From Siniperca chuatsi (Eukaryota; Chordata; Actinopteri; Centrarchiformes; Sinipercidae), in NCBI RefSeq assembly GCF_020085105.1, contig NC_058056.1:13710929-13774928 (forward strand): a stretch of 64,000 nt of DNA, in the 5' to 3' direction. Positions 37,801 through 51,900 of the stretch are shown one piece after another (the first letter of the stretch is position 1; the number at the start of each line of letters is the position of its first letter). The position numbers were made by a program, and so were the translations under genes. Below the pieces are notes generated by a model. The model ran no database searches. It was not told where the DNA came from and worked only from the letters and a program-made list of their open reading frames with translations.

Positions 37801-37916
37801 TGTTTATAAAAGCAGACAGGCTGGGAGGAGACGGCTGGAGAAGCTTCTACGGTAGGGAGATTAGGCTATGAACTATAATGTTGTACAGCACAAAGGGCCA
37901 GTTACAGCTCCTTGAG
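37773..37916 (+). repeat. Direct repeat copy 1 (partner at 42004-42159)
   Basis: From 'accgaatggagcctgacacc' to 'ccttgag' this matches 42004-42159 with about five mismatches plus one 12-base indel. It holds tttataaaag (TATA-like) preceded by cagctg. Both copies keep an open plus-strand frame reading [20 protein letters not shown]. Confidence 0.9.
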
Positions 37917-39958
37917 TCCCAATCTTTTAAATTCCTCCATCATGTCCTTTCTTTCTGATATATATTCCCTGCAGCTACAGTTTCTGGTACCTGACAAAGT
38001 TCACAAAGTTTACAAAACAGTGGTTGTCTGTCTCTTTGTTTCCTTGGAGGAGTATGGGACCCCCTCTAAGACATAAGTGAGGGCTCTAATAACCCCAGGC
38101 TAAGCGTGACTGGTTGCCAGGGAAACGGGAAAGAGGAGCGCTTGTTTTTGCGGTGTGTGCGGCTCCTGGAGGCTTATGTGGCTCTTCAGGCTCTAGATAT
38201 GGACTAAATAACTTTTTTTCCCTCCTGTATATGATACATATATTTTTATTGATATCACAGAAGGCTATTGTTGTTTGTGAGAATGTGAAAAATGTTAACT
38301 ACGATGAAAGCAATCCATTTAAAATTATTATTACTCATTGGTATGGGTTAGTCTGTATTTAATAAAATAAAACACACAACACAAGCTGACAACCATGACA
38401 ATTTAATTACAAAATAAATATTTAAAAATACTAACAGTAGAAATGTTACTTTTTACATTTCCATAGAGATTTTCTTTGTGTAGTAGCCTACATGAAAAAA
38501 AACAAAATACAAAAGGACATCATTTTACATAACTACTTCAATTGATCCCTTCCTTACTGCAGTGTTTCCAAAAACAGACAAAGGAAGACACCTGTGGTCT
38601 GGGCTTGTGGGACTCTTGTGTCACCAGGGTGGACACAAATGTATACTGTTCAACTGCACAAAGCACAGAAATGCTTTTATATCTGCAAGAACCTTGCAAT
38701 CACATTAAAACAAGAAAACAAAAATTAGAATTGATACTCTTTAATAGGCATCAATACTAAATGAGTACTGCTTGAGTGTATTGATTACTGTAGTACTGAT
38801 CTGCCCATTCCTACTGGGCTTGCCTCGTCGACTACACACCTCCTGGTGTGATTTTAAATAAACTGATGTGTCTGCATTATTAAAACACTGCTTCTTGCAA
38901 GCCTGGCTATCCAGAGCTGTAGCCACTCATTAGGAGCACATTTGTCTTTTCACCTGATCCTTTTTTTTCAGAATGGATTCAGCAATGATTAGATTCCATA
39001 TTCATTTATAAAACAGATGTAATTAACATTGTATCCAACCCTCTAGAACAATAGAGAAAGCGAGATATACTCCAAAGAACAATTTAGATTTTTGACAAAT
39101 TGATATATCATAGTTATTCACTTATACACAATCTTCTGTGGACATGTCTTCAGTTGATAAACTTTTCTGATAAATATTGTTCTTATTTAGGTCTGAATTG
39201 ACAGTAAAACACTTCAAACTCATGTCTGTTCACAAGGCGTTACGGAGGGAGAGGATTCATACAGAACAATTGGTTGTGGGATTGTTACTTTCATAACTGA
39301 TAGGTAGAAGAGTCCAATAAGCTGACGATGTGATTGCGACTGACAACACTTTCCTATGTCTAATCTTATTTGTATAGTTGACCTAGAAAAAAATACTTTC
39401 AGCAGTTTTGAGCACTGTTTCCATAAACACTAGAGGGAGACATTTCATTATTGCGTGTACAAAGCATTTGCACACTCAGTCCAACATATGCTGCTATGAC
39501 AAGTCAAGGCTTCTTGGATAATGTAAAAAAGTATGACAAACTTTTAAAGGTTGCTGCTCCAAATATATTCAGCTGTATCAATAAATATAAATTTTAGATT
39601 TTAAACGATACCAGAGAAATGGACAAATTACAATAAATGATACAGTAATAACTAGTATAAAAGAGAAGGCACCGGTCTGTTTGGTTCTACATTGCACTGT
39701 CTCCCAGGCATGTCCATTGTGTCAGGTGTGTAACAGCAGTGTTTCCACCAATCAAAACACACTTCCTGTTGAAGCTTGTCACTACAAACACTCTGCCCAT
39801 CAGCAGGAGGGCATGTCAGCAAAACACAACCCAGCTGTTTGAGTCTCTGGCTGCAGACACAGTTTTGATAGATGAGTGGAGGAGACTCTTGATGCTGTCA
39901 CTGGGTTGGAAATAAATAGACAGCCACACTGCAGCAGGGGGTTGGGTCGCCACTGTAG
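37917..39958. other. Intergenic region between cipc and pgf
   Basis: No supported gene. It will include the pgf 3' UTR; a minus-strand AATAAA lies at 38245-38250, and none is obvious nearer. A plus-strand stretch at 37976-38070 opens after 'ccctgcag' and reads LQFLVPDKVHKVYKTVVVCL before a stop, but it has no recognisable family. Confidence 0.4.
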
Positions 39959-42900
39959 TTACCTGCGAGGGATCTGGCACCTGACAAATACAAGAAAGAA
40001 CAATGCATCTTTAACACTGTTTATTAATAGTTGGAGATATGAATTGTGTCTCCTAAGACTGTGCCATCACCTGTCACATTCTTTCATTTTTTGTCTCTCC
40101 TTTCTCTTTCTTCCTCTTCCTCTTTGTCTTTTCCTATAAGAGGAACAAAATTACCAATAAGCCTCCATTTTTGGGGATTATTATTCCTTTCAACCATCTC
40201 AAAACTAATGTTATAACAATATATTCATGTTCTTACCTTTCAACCTTCACAATAGGTTTCCTGATTCTGAGGAGCAAATGTTTCAGTAAATTAGGAAGAA
40301 CACCCAAGTGCAATATTATTTAATAGTCATTGTAAGTATTTGGCAACCCTGTCTCTTAGAAATTCAATTTATATACAACTAATTTGTTTTACCAAGTACG
40401 TTTTGAAGGAAACATAATTGCTGGGTTATGTTCACTGGCAACATTTTTTATATTTTTTCTTGTAAAGGAAGTGCTGCATTTTTGTACCACACTCAAGTCA
40501 TATGGAGGAGGTCGGGGTGGATGGTGAACCCGGAGACTGGGGTTCGCATCTGTTGTGTGGTTAGCTTTAGGCAACAAAAGCACTTTTTGTAAAGTTAGTA
40601 AATTATTGTGGTTTCGGTTAAATGCTAATAAAGTATTTGACTTTGACACTTTTTCAATATTTGACCACGATCTTTCCCCAACCTCCCTAACCAAAAGGCT
40701 TTTGTTGCCTAAACCTAACCATAAAAAACATGAATCATGCTTTAGTTGCTATGAGCGGACATTGTATTGTCAACAAATTAAATATGTTGTCAGTGAAGTT
40801 TTTGCAGATATGTTCGGTGTGATGATTTTATGACTTGGCAGATACATTTATTAGTAATGTTTCCTCACAATGGTAATAAAAAATTTAACATTACTTTGCT
40901 GTTGTAAATTTGTAGCATATAAACATAATTTCCAGGAGACTGAATTGGTATTTGCATACTTGTGAATATTTCATGTCACAAATTATGACTTGTTTTCTTA
41001 CCTACATTCACATGTCTGATGCTCCACAAACGTCATCTCAACATATTCTTGATCTGGTTCTGATGGCCTGATTTTCAACAGCTGAGGGGTGAAATGAGTT
41101 AAGATTATCAATAGAAGCAATTACAGTACATACAGTAATGGATCACACAAATTTAACAAGAACAACTATATTGCACAATGTGCTTTGTCTTACTTGCATG
41201 GTGACATTTGTGGTGTGGGTGGGATGGCACTCCAGGTTTTCATCCCCGCAACAACCTGCACACCTCACCAGCGGCACACAGGAGGGGCTGTAGATGTGCT
41301 CCACCTCTGTCGGGTACTCCTGCACCACCTCCACCAGCTTCTCAATGGTCCGGCAGAAGCTGCGACCCCACACTTCTTGGAACATCAGCACTATGGATGA
41401 GAGCAGGAGACTGAGTATGGGCCACTTTGCAGTTACAAACAAGCCGGCTTGTGTTACTTATGAGGAATCTTGCTTTGAGAGGATAAATGTATATTTGTTT
41501 ATGAGCCGTATTATTATCTGTCTTTCTAGCTTACTTTCACAGTGCAGAGTGCAATCGACATCCAACTTATTTGAGTTTGTGTTTGTGAAGCATTATTAGA
41601 ACCGCCAGAAAAAGACTATCTGTACTATTTGAATCAAACTGCACTGTTAAAGATACTGACATACACAAACAGTATCAGTAATTACCTCAATAATCCAACA
41701 ATGGCAACCTTATACCATATACACAGAAACACAAACCCAGTTGCGATACGCCAGTTTGTATCCTGTTTTCATTTTGAAGTTAAAATGTTTGTTTAATGTA
41801 CAGTACGCTTTCCTGTGGGGGTATATGTGTGAAAGTGTCCCAGTTGAACAGTCTGTGGGGGAGGAACAGGGACGACTGTGGCCGTACAAACAGAGAAGGA
41901 AGAGAAAACAAACATTGGAAACATGGCCATGAACAGAACCCGGCTGGAGCTGGAGCTGAGCTGCCCCGCAGGCACCTCTGGGACTGCAGTGACCCCTGGG
42001 GTCACCGAATGGAGCCTGACACCACAACAGCTGTTTATAAAAGCAGACAGGCTAGGAGGAGACGGCTGGGGAAGCATCTACGGTAGGGAGATTAGGCTAT
42101 GAACTATAATGTTGTACAGCACAAAGGGCCAGTTCACTGGCCAGTTACAAATCCTTGAGCTGACTGTATGTCTGCTGCGTATCTGGCCTTTTCTGTTACA
42201 TGTCCTCTGATCCTCTGGCTGCAAGTTCTACAAGTCTTCAATGTATTTCTAGTTTAGCAGCATTAATTTATAGTGATGTGAGGGAGGAAGAGGATATGAG
42301 GGGAAAAGGTAAGCAGTTGAGAAATCTCTGCTAGTCCAGACATGTCCTGCTATTCCCTAAATTCAGATAAAATTAATTGAACTTACATGCATGATTCAAG
42401 AACTTGCATGCAAGATTTAAGCGCTTGGTTATTCATATTTTTCAACAGTGCATGACAAACATAGTGTGAATGCATACACTTCTTTTCAGAGGGATTTGTC
42501 AGGCCTGGCATCCATTCATTTAGTTTGCATCAGTCTCAGCCACAAACACTGTAAAAAATATGGTTTGACAAAATAGTTGGAACTACTTTTTATAAGTAGT
42601 TGACTATCTTGCTGTAAAATATTGTTTTAAACATTACATCCTCAACACTTACAGAAGAGTTCAGAAATAAAACGAGCAAAAATTCTTACCTTCAGTTGTG
42701 TTGTCTATGCTTGACAAGGGTAGACTCTGCAAAACAGAAAAAATGGGCTTATAAAATGATTGATTATTCATTCAGGTTTGCAGTGACTACATATTAGAGT
42801 ATGAAACCCTTAATCTTTTCAATTGAGTATCCAAATTATATGGTTGAGGACGAAACACAGATAATGGCAAACATATTATTTAGGCAGAAGAAAGGGATAT

Positions 42901-45900
42901 GTCCACACATGTTTACACCTCCTACTATCTTAACACACACCTTTTCAAACTTGAACATATAATACAAACAAAATATCCTGTACATAAAAAAAGCATCAGC
43001 CTGCAGTTAAATACCGATACCAGACACTAACATATCTTTGTCCTCTAGTGGTGACAGATGGAACTACAGTGAAATAAAGCAGATGATCACACACCTTTTT
43101 TCATTTTTTTCACCCTGCAGTGGAAAAGTCTTTCTGACAAGCAGCAGATCCAGTCTCTCATATATATCACGTTCCTCTGTGTGCCCAACTGTTTAGGTTC
43201 AAAACCTGTTTCCTGTGGTGTACGATTTAGCTCTCTATTTATTTTCCCATTGATGGTTTCCCCCTCCGTCTTGATTTTTTCCCATCATCCCATGATAAAC
43301 AAAAGTGCATTTCTCATTCGCCTGGGAAAACACAAAACCTCTAGTTGACTCCATCTCAGGAAGGGAAATCTACATTTGATAAAATATCCTCCAGCAGAAG
43401 AGCTGGAGCGGCGGCAGACAACCTGCTTCCACAATCTCTCCTCATCACTGGTGTTACCTTTCAGTTTTTGTGTGACACACACACACCTGATGACATTTAT
43501 ACTGTAATATGTCTGTGTCCACATGGATTAACTGAAAGTGTTGTTTCCAAAAGTTGTTATATAATAGCAAACAGACAGACAAGGACTTTCCCAAATGATG
43601 AAAATAAGGACTGTTGCTTTTTATACCGTTTGTCCATTGCTAAAATGCATCTACTTCCTGTTACGAACCAAAATTAGCTTGAGGGTGAAGATAGCATCAG
43701 TCAGCACAGTGCTATACTCAGCCGTTACTTCCAAACAATGTGATTAAAGAGGAATGTCCTGCTTTGATGAAGATGATGCATTCACACTCACACAAACATT
43801 TCAGAGGTTCCTGTAAAACTGTCACTGAGACAAGTGGCAGGCAATTCTGTGTATTCAGGACAGATATGTCTTATCTGCAACAGAACGTACTGTATGACAG
43901 ACTTCATATCAACAGAACACAAGAACTTCCAGTCAACCACTTAGGCTCAGTCCTCCCTGTGTTAGGGGATATGTTCAGGGCAGGCATCTCCCTTTTTTCC
44001 CCAAAGTGGCTGGTCATCTGGCCAAAATTTACAGCTGTTCCTCTGACAGAGGAGTTGTTCTATAGAGTGGCGTTCATCGAACTGTGTCAGCTTTACAACA
44101 GCACCACAGGATATAAGCTCCACTAGCAGAATCTGCTTCATGCGCAGCATGGGAAAGTCACAGTTCAGTTTAAGTTATTGTTAAAAGTCACTTCCACTCT
44201 CTGGGACATTGATTCTTTTTTTTATCCTCTTTAGCAATGCCAGGCGGATAAAATAAATCCTTTTTCCAGTGTTAATTGGCATATGATCTGCTCTCTCTCT
44301 TCTTGTCTATGGGTGTTCATGAGGCTGCTCCACATCACAAGGGCTTTTTGGCTCTGGTCTCGGTTGCCTGTTCAGAATGTGGTGAGGTGGGGAGGATTTT
44401 CTGACCTCGGTCATGGGTTAAGCCTTGACATGGCGAGGAAGCATCTTTGGCACCTCCTGTGGTTAAGAACAGAGGAGTGAGCTGGCCACAAGAAGCTGCC
44501 AGATTATAAAAGTCTGCATGAAGATCCTCACGTAGCCATTCCTTCCTCCTTGTGCGCTGACAGTATTACTGAGTGATTAATGGTGACTGGGAGGTAATTC
44601 AGCTCTGGTGGAAAGGGAGAACCGCTTTGCATCAATAAATGTGTGTTAACATGTCTAACAAATCCCAGAAGCAGGATTGCTGAGTAGTACTCTCAAGGTT
44701 TCTTTCACTTCATTCCCTAATGACCTTTGTCAGGGAGTTTTTAAATGTCCTCAGTGAGGGTCTAACATTGCTGTCATTTTCATTTATAGTTTTCATAATA
44801 TGGGTGTTAAGACCTTTGAGACTAACTGTGATTAAGGGCTTTACAAATGAACTTGACCTGACTATAAATTCTTCTACTCTTGACTAATAATGGAATACCT
44901 CTACTCTGTGTTCTCTGCATTGTATGCACAACATCTGGTTTTGGAAAATACAAAAACTGTGAAATAATTATAAAAGCTACATTCCAATTCTAACTAAAAA
45001 CAACAACAAAAGGAAAACATCCCTTTTTACCATCAAACAGAAGGAAAAATATCTCCAATGTGCCGAGTTTTGCAAGCTTACACAAACTATATTGCTGCTG
45101 ATGGTAGATTAAACATCAAGGGCTACACCAAAAGCAGCTGTGGAAGGAAATAAAATTATCTATAACTGATAAATTGCAGCTAGAGGTTGATTTATTACAA
45201 TTTATTTGGCAACATCAAATGTGTAAAGAAAGAAGAAAGAACCTCACAGAAGTTTCACTGATCTCTCAAAGTTGGAATGAGATGAATCACTGGCCTGCTA
45301 CTAACAGTTACTTTCATTATTAATAATGGGTTATTTTTTTTAATTAACTATGTATTCATTTATTTTAAAATGTCGTAAAAATGAAAAATGCCCAAAGTTG
45401 TACATTAACATAGCTCATTACTCTGACCAACAGCATAATAAATCATTGTGAAATGCAAGGAAATTTGTGTGTTACTGTAACCAGCAATTGTCATTTTTTC
45501 TTGAATAAATAATTTTAAGATTGTCATTGATTAATTGTCTAATCCTTTCAGTACTAGCTTTGTGCCAGAGAAGTTCTGTGGAGAAGCCATTCTCATTGGA
45601 AAATTAACATGGTGGATTTGTTATCAGGGCCATGCTCCCGCAGCCCACTCTGGTCACTGTCCCATAGTTGTACAAGTTGTTTTCAGCTCTTGACATCTGG
45701 TTTTCAGAGACCTTTTGCTAAGCAGCACAGTGTATCTTGTGTCTTTGACCAGATTGCTTCGCAGAGTGAGGGGCAGTTAGTTTGAGCAAGAGAGGTTAGA
45801 TTAAAACATCTACAGCAGTTACAGCAGTAATGAAACTGTCAACATGTTTGATTGCAAAGCCGCTTTAAAAACTAGTCTCCTATGTTTCTGAAGTCTCGAG

Positions 45901-48900
45901 TGAAAGTTCGTAAGCTGCCGGCTGAGAGTTTGCTCCGTCCTCTGGGTCAGATCAGAGGACCTGTTGTGTCCCTGGGCTCCTGCTGTCAGGCCAAAGAGGC
46001 TCCGGGCCTCATTACTCTCCACTCCCACACAGCTGAACTGCGTCATCTTTAACCTCTTTGCTTAACTCCATCTGTCAGAGGAAGGGCAGCATGCGTAGGG
46101 AGCAAAAAGAAATAACATGATGGGGACCCAGCATAATGGTCTTAAAAGATTTTTCAACTTTGAGGGTCAAGCTGGGGAGGGGGGTGATGGGCAATTCAAC
46201 AGCAGGTACTGTGGCTAATAGCCAAAAAGATCTGGACAACAGCCAGCTTATTCCACAGAGTGTTTCCTAAAGAGAAATGGAAACAACTTACAGTAAAGTA
46301 CTGAAAATCAAATGCTCATGGGTTTCTTTGCCAGTTTAGCCTAAATAGATAGGATAACTTCTCTTGACATGACTGGACTGCAAAATTATGCAGAACTGGA
46401 TTAAGTCATCTAGGTTTTTCTTCTCTTTAGGATTGTAAAACAGTGACAGTGAGGGTGAGCCATGTTTTGTTGAAATGAAAGGTATTTGAAGAACCAGGGG
46501 TTGAAATGCAACAATAGTACGTAATAATAGTAATAGATATGCACTAGTACAAAATCTCATCCCTTTTGCATGAAAAAAAAGGTATCATACAAGATGCTCA
46601 TTTAGGTTGGAGATGTTATTTCATACTCCAATTGACAAATGAGGACTGGCTTGTTGGATCATACCTGCTGTGATTGACAATGCCAAAATGTTTAGATTAT
46701 GTTGTTGAAAACTGAGTGAAACGTGTTTGTATTTTCAACCATCACAATCAACAGCATTAGTCCAGCAGTTCACCCCATCATTTCACAAGAACTTTCCCAT
46801 ATTGTGTATAGTTTGAACTGTTGAGGGATTTCAGTTTCAAATCCTTATTATTAGAGGGGAAAAAATAAAACCATTAACATTTGATTACCCGTGTTACCAG
46901 TTAGCACACAAACATTATCAGGGGTAATAAAAGGTGTAAACTGATGTACAGTCCTCTAACAAGGCTCCTTCATCATCTTTGACAAGCTACAACAACTTGT
47001 ACGCTGATCAATTTCAAGTTGAGTCAACTGGAGGATTGTAACAGGCCACAACCTTCAACAGAATCACGAATAACTAAGTGAAATTTGGACACATTTCAGA
47101 GTTTGAAAATAATCAGGAGTGCTTTATAATTGGTTTGATTTGGACTGGGTTTTGGAAAATCCCTCTTCAATTCTTCTTGACTCTGGCAAATAATGAACCC
47201 AGCTAGATCGGGCACTATGCCATTATTTACATTGCTTTCCAAAAAGGTCTACTTTCAAACTTAGCCTTATTCGAACAGACCATGAACAAGATGCAGGCTT
47301 GTGGTTTGGTAATCGCTGTCAACTAAATCTGCTCTTGAACCGAGTTTGGTGATTTGGGGGATGTATGCAGAGGGGAAGTTTAGCAAAACATGTTTAAAAA
47401 GCAAAGCTGGCAAACATCCCAGCCATAATCCAGACCAGTAAAGCACCTGCATCTCCAACTCACTGAAAAATTTAGACTGGGGAGGGCTGTGTCTTGGTTT
47501 TGGTCTGTCTGAAGCTTGACTGTGAGCATGAGACCACACAGCACAGAGAGCACTAAAGCAGAACAAGTGAATACAAACACAGAGACAGCTAGACGAGTGA
47601 GAAACAGAGCTTCCTCCCTGCCTCACTGATCGTCCTCATCCATCCTTTATCGAGAACCAGATTCCACATCATCAACACCATGACCGCAACATTAATTCTC
47701 CCAGGCCTCTTGCAGGGCCTGCAGGTCACTGTATCTATTCTCCACCACTACAAAAGAAAGCCAGGTTCTGTTTTGTATACGCGCGGTGGGTGAACCTACA
47801 ATGACAGCGGTGCCATTACAGGTCTGACAGTATCCAGCTGGGTTTCCAGAGTGTTCAGGTCAGGGCTTGTGATCATAAAGCACTGCCAAAACAAACTTCA
47901 ACAGAGCATATGGTAAATGTGCCACACCAACTTCTGAAGTAATCTCGGTGAATGGAGCCTTTGAAATGCAGAGTTATCCCACAGATTAGAAAACTGATAC
48001 ACTTTTAGTTGGGGTGTCATAGAGATTCAAAGCCACAAAGTAGCATAAATAAAGAAATGTTTTAGTTTGATTTTGAAGTCCAGTACCATAACAATAAATT
48101 CTAACTAAACACAAAAAAGGAATAGTTCGACATTTGGGGAAATATGCTCATTAGCTTTCCTGCTGAGAGTTAGATGAGAAGATCAATACCACTTCACAAA
48201 TATCTGTTGGTTAAATATGAAGCTGAAGCCAGTAAATGGTTAGCTTAGCTTAGCATAAAGACTGGAGAAACAATTAACTAAGTCCAAAGGTAACAAAATC
48301 TACCAACCAGCACCTCTAAAGCTCACTAATTGACATGTTATATCTTGCTTGTTTAATCCGAACAAAAAACAAAGTATAATAATGACAAATTCTGGTTTTA
48401 CGGGGGGTTTATGTGCCGTACCATTTATTGGCTGGGTGCAGTGACTTCCTGGAGTCTCTGCTGGTTTCCTGGCCTCACAGTGTTGACAAGAATCCAGGAA
48501 GTCACTGCACCTGGCTAAGAAAAAGTCTGGCACCTAACCCCCTGTAAAAAACGAAAACTTGTTGTTTTTACACTTCAGTTTTTGTACAGATTACAGGCTA
48601 GCCCCCCACCCCCATTTTGAGTCTTTATGCTAAGCTAATCATCTCTTGGCTCTAGCATATATGCACATCTACCTCTCAGCAAGAAAGCGAATAAGCATAT
48701 TTCCCTAAATGTCAAACTATTTCTCTAAGACTCCTTCTAAGGCTCTTTTTCAAGATGAAGATAATTACATCCTTTAATGTTATATTTTTTGTTTGTTTTC
48801 TGCAGTGAGTTTTGAAATATTACAAGCAATCATGGAGTAGTTGTTTAATTTTTGAAAAAAAAAGTGACAGGGGAGAGGTAAGGGTCCAAATAAATGTTGA

Positions 48901-51900
48901 TTTAGATTTCCTCAGTATCAGTCCATTAATGCATGCACAAATGTCCCCCTGAAGACACACACACAAACACATACAACCACTGTATAAACCATGCACCCTG
49001 TCCGCAAACATACACACACACACGACACAGGTCTCGAGATAAGGCTGACCGGTGGTAATTGTGGTCTCTATTACTGTAAACGCTGTTCTCCCTGTGTAAA
49101 CCACAGTAAATTACATCCAGATGGGAGATTAAAGCCTGCTGAGTAGACGGCTGCCCCGAGCACCACCGCTCCTCCTCCTCCACAGGAGGAAGGAGAAATC
49201 CATATTTCCTGATTGCGATTGCGGCCCTCCCTTGGGCTGGGACATTACAACTACAGAGAAATACCACAACAACACAAATAAGAGCCCTATCAGTCAGCAG
49301 GTCACTACCACTGCATGGCCATCTGAACTAGAAAGATGTGCCAGAGACACAGAGAGAAGGGAGAACTTTAATGTTTGATTGTCGATAACTGAGCTGCATC
49401 TTGACAAAAACTGTTGCTTTTTGATTATGAGGAACTGAAACCTACACATGATGCTTACTGTTGATGTTTTAGTTGTATTGCAACTGGAAATGTGACGTTG
49501 TGCCATCTACACTTGGCTAGTTATGAACAAGAATAGGGAAAACTCTCCATGAACAGACACATGTGTGCAACACAGATGATCAGCCTCAAATAGTGCTTTG
49601 CTGCTGGTGATGACATAAATGAAACACACGTGTAACATCATGTCCTCACACACACAGATACAACAGCAGAAGCTGAGGCTCACCGTCTTCTTCTTTTTTG
49701 CCCCTGAGAGACAGGAGCATGCTTCACTGGTGAAGTGATGAGTCTATCTGCAAAGTCAAATGAGTTAGGCAAGAAGTTTTTCCTATATTTGGTTTCTATG
49801 GTTTTATCCAAAGAAAAATGCTGTATTTTAAAACAGACAAAGAATTTCATAATCTCATACCAAAGAGGCTTATAATTCTCATCCTTCACTGATTTTCTTA
49901 ATATAACAGAAATATTTTTTAGAGCTGAATCCTGAGTTGTGCAGCAGTGCACGTCTCCAGCACTCAAGTGTTTCTCCCTGAAAACGGTGACTAATGTCAG
50001 TCATGTTTGGTTGTGTTGATGCAAGATTTCACCTGCATTTGTATATAATGATACTATGATAATAAAGAAGAGGTATTTCACACAGAAACACATGGGGGGA
50101 AATGTCAAATGGGCAAGAGGCAACAGGCACTGCAGATTTTGGCAAAGGCCTTTCAATACACACACTCTCTCTGTACATATACAGTATGTGCACAGGAAGT
50201 ACCAATAATAGAATAAACAGGAGAATGGCCATCTGAACTAGAAAGAGGAATGTGAACAAAATAACCGGTTGATGGCAGTTATATCATATTTCTCCATTAG
50301 ACAGCCTCAGTGACAGGATGACCAAGAGGCCACCATTGTTCCTAAGGGAAACCCAGGTGCTTCCACCCTCTCTCAAGAGCCAGATATGTAAGGGACCAGG
50401 AGGGTTTCAAGAGAATGAATCACAACTGTACATATCAACAGAAAGCACACATGACTTGGAATCACAGTTATCGAGACAACATGAATTCTATCAGTTGTAT
50501 CAGGTTAAGGTGCCTACCATATAACTGCAACGTCCCTACTTCGACCCCAGCAGCGGACCTTTGCTGCATGTCATATCCCTCTCACTCTCCCCCATGTTTC
50601 CTGTCTGTATCATACACTGTCACTGCCCTATAAACGCAAAAATTCCCCCACCCCCCAAAAAGTGTTTTAAAAATCAGAGGGGTAGTGAGAGGATTATCAG
50701 GATGGGAGAATGACAACAAAATGAATATTTATGCTACATTATATTTATTTTTTCAGACATTTGTCTAACCGTTGCTTTTTTAAGTATGAATATCGTAACT
50801 TTAGTTTACCTGGTAATAAACTACTGACATATGCAACCAATAATGATGGGACATAATTAGACATTGGTCGGGTACTGCTGCAATGCACTGTTATAACAAT
50901 CTTACAACCTCAAGTCAATGTGAAGATATGAAGAAGAAAACGACATGCAGGGGCCACGATCAACATCTGCCTTGTTTCATCAAACATACTGAAATGATAA
51001 AAAGTGACCACATGTTTATACACACACAGACACTGAGCTATGCTGTAAATCCCATGTAGTACAGCAGAATTATAAAGCAGAACTGAAGTTAACCCCACCC
51101 TCGCTTCAAGTTTCACAAGGCTGCTGACGGCAGCTCCAGCTGTGACAGCGATGAGAAATCATCATTATTAATTAGTGGCACATATTCATGGGTAGAGAAT
51201 CCCAAAGACAGACATTTATAGATGGCATTCCCAGCCACATGGCCAATGTTTGCTTTTTCCATTTTGGTACACCAGCCTGACAGTTTACTGTGGGAGCTGG
51301 CAGGACAGACACCTACCAGAAGAGTCTCATTTTATCACTATGGCTTGAAAAGAGCTGCTAGCATGTGTGTCGCTTATCTGCTAAAATTTGAAATATTTCG
51401 TTCCTCAGACGTATTTATGATTAAATCTTTATGTGTGTCTTTACATCCCTGTCCAGAACATCCTTTTTGAGCTGATCTTTCAACATAAAGCAATGAATGG
51501 CAACTGAAGCGTTAGAGAAGGACCTCAGAAATAGCATGCTCAGATCCTCAAAGACAGTCCTTGTGACCTGACAGGTTGTTGAATCTCAGAATTGTATGGT
51601 TTACATTTGCTGTCAGTCTTTTGGACAGCAGAGGGCCATTTAACCTACTACATGTTGAGGGCCCTGGATTTTGTCACTCCTATTTTGACTGAGCAGGGCC
51701 ATGAGCTGATTATGAGGATTAGTGGAGATGTGGTGATCCCATGCCTCTCCCACTCACTCTCAACTCAGCAACAGCTGCAAAGTCTCTGGCTGGAGAATCT
51801 GGTGGGACATGGAGCTTTTTGCAACCTTGAGAGTCTGAGAGTATGAGTGTAATACCTCTATATGTGGACTACAGCCTCGCAAAAGAGCAACTGCTGCAGT

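Noticed and set aside
41143..41442. Single-exon reading of pgf starting at 41442 with an apparent signal peptide
   Set aside because: The upstream 52 bases are intron: an acceptor precedes 41390, and exons 42726-42690 and 53199-53137 supply a phase-correct N-terminus.
45819..46090. Minus-strand frame [18 protein letters not shown] in pgf intron 1, considered as an alternative pgf exon
   Set aside because: No signal peptide or VEGF-like content, and no donor keeping phase into pgf exon 2.
47267..47626. 119-codon minus-strand ORF in pgf intron 1, considered as an alternative first exon
   Set aside because: Its hydrophobic start is not at a splice-compatible place, and the exon at 53199-53137 gives a perfect signal peptide with matching phase.
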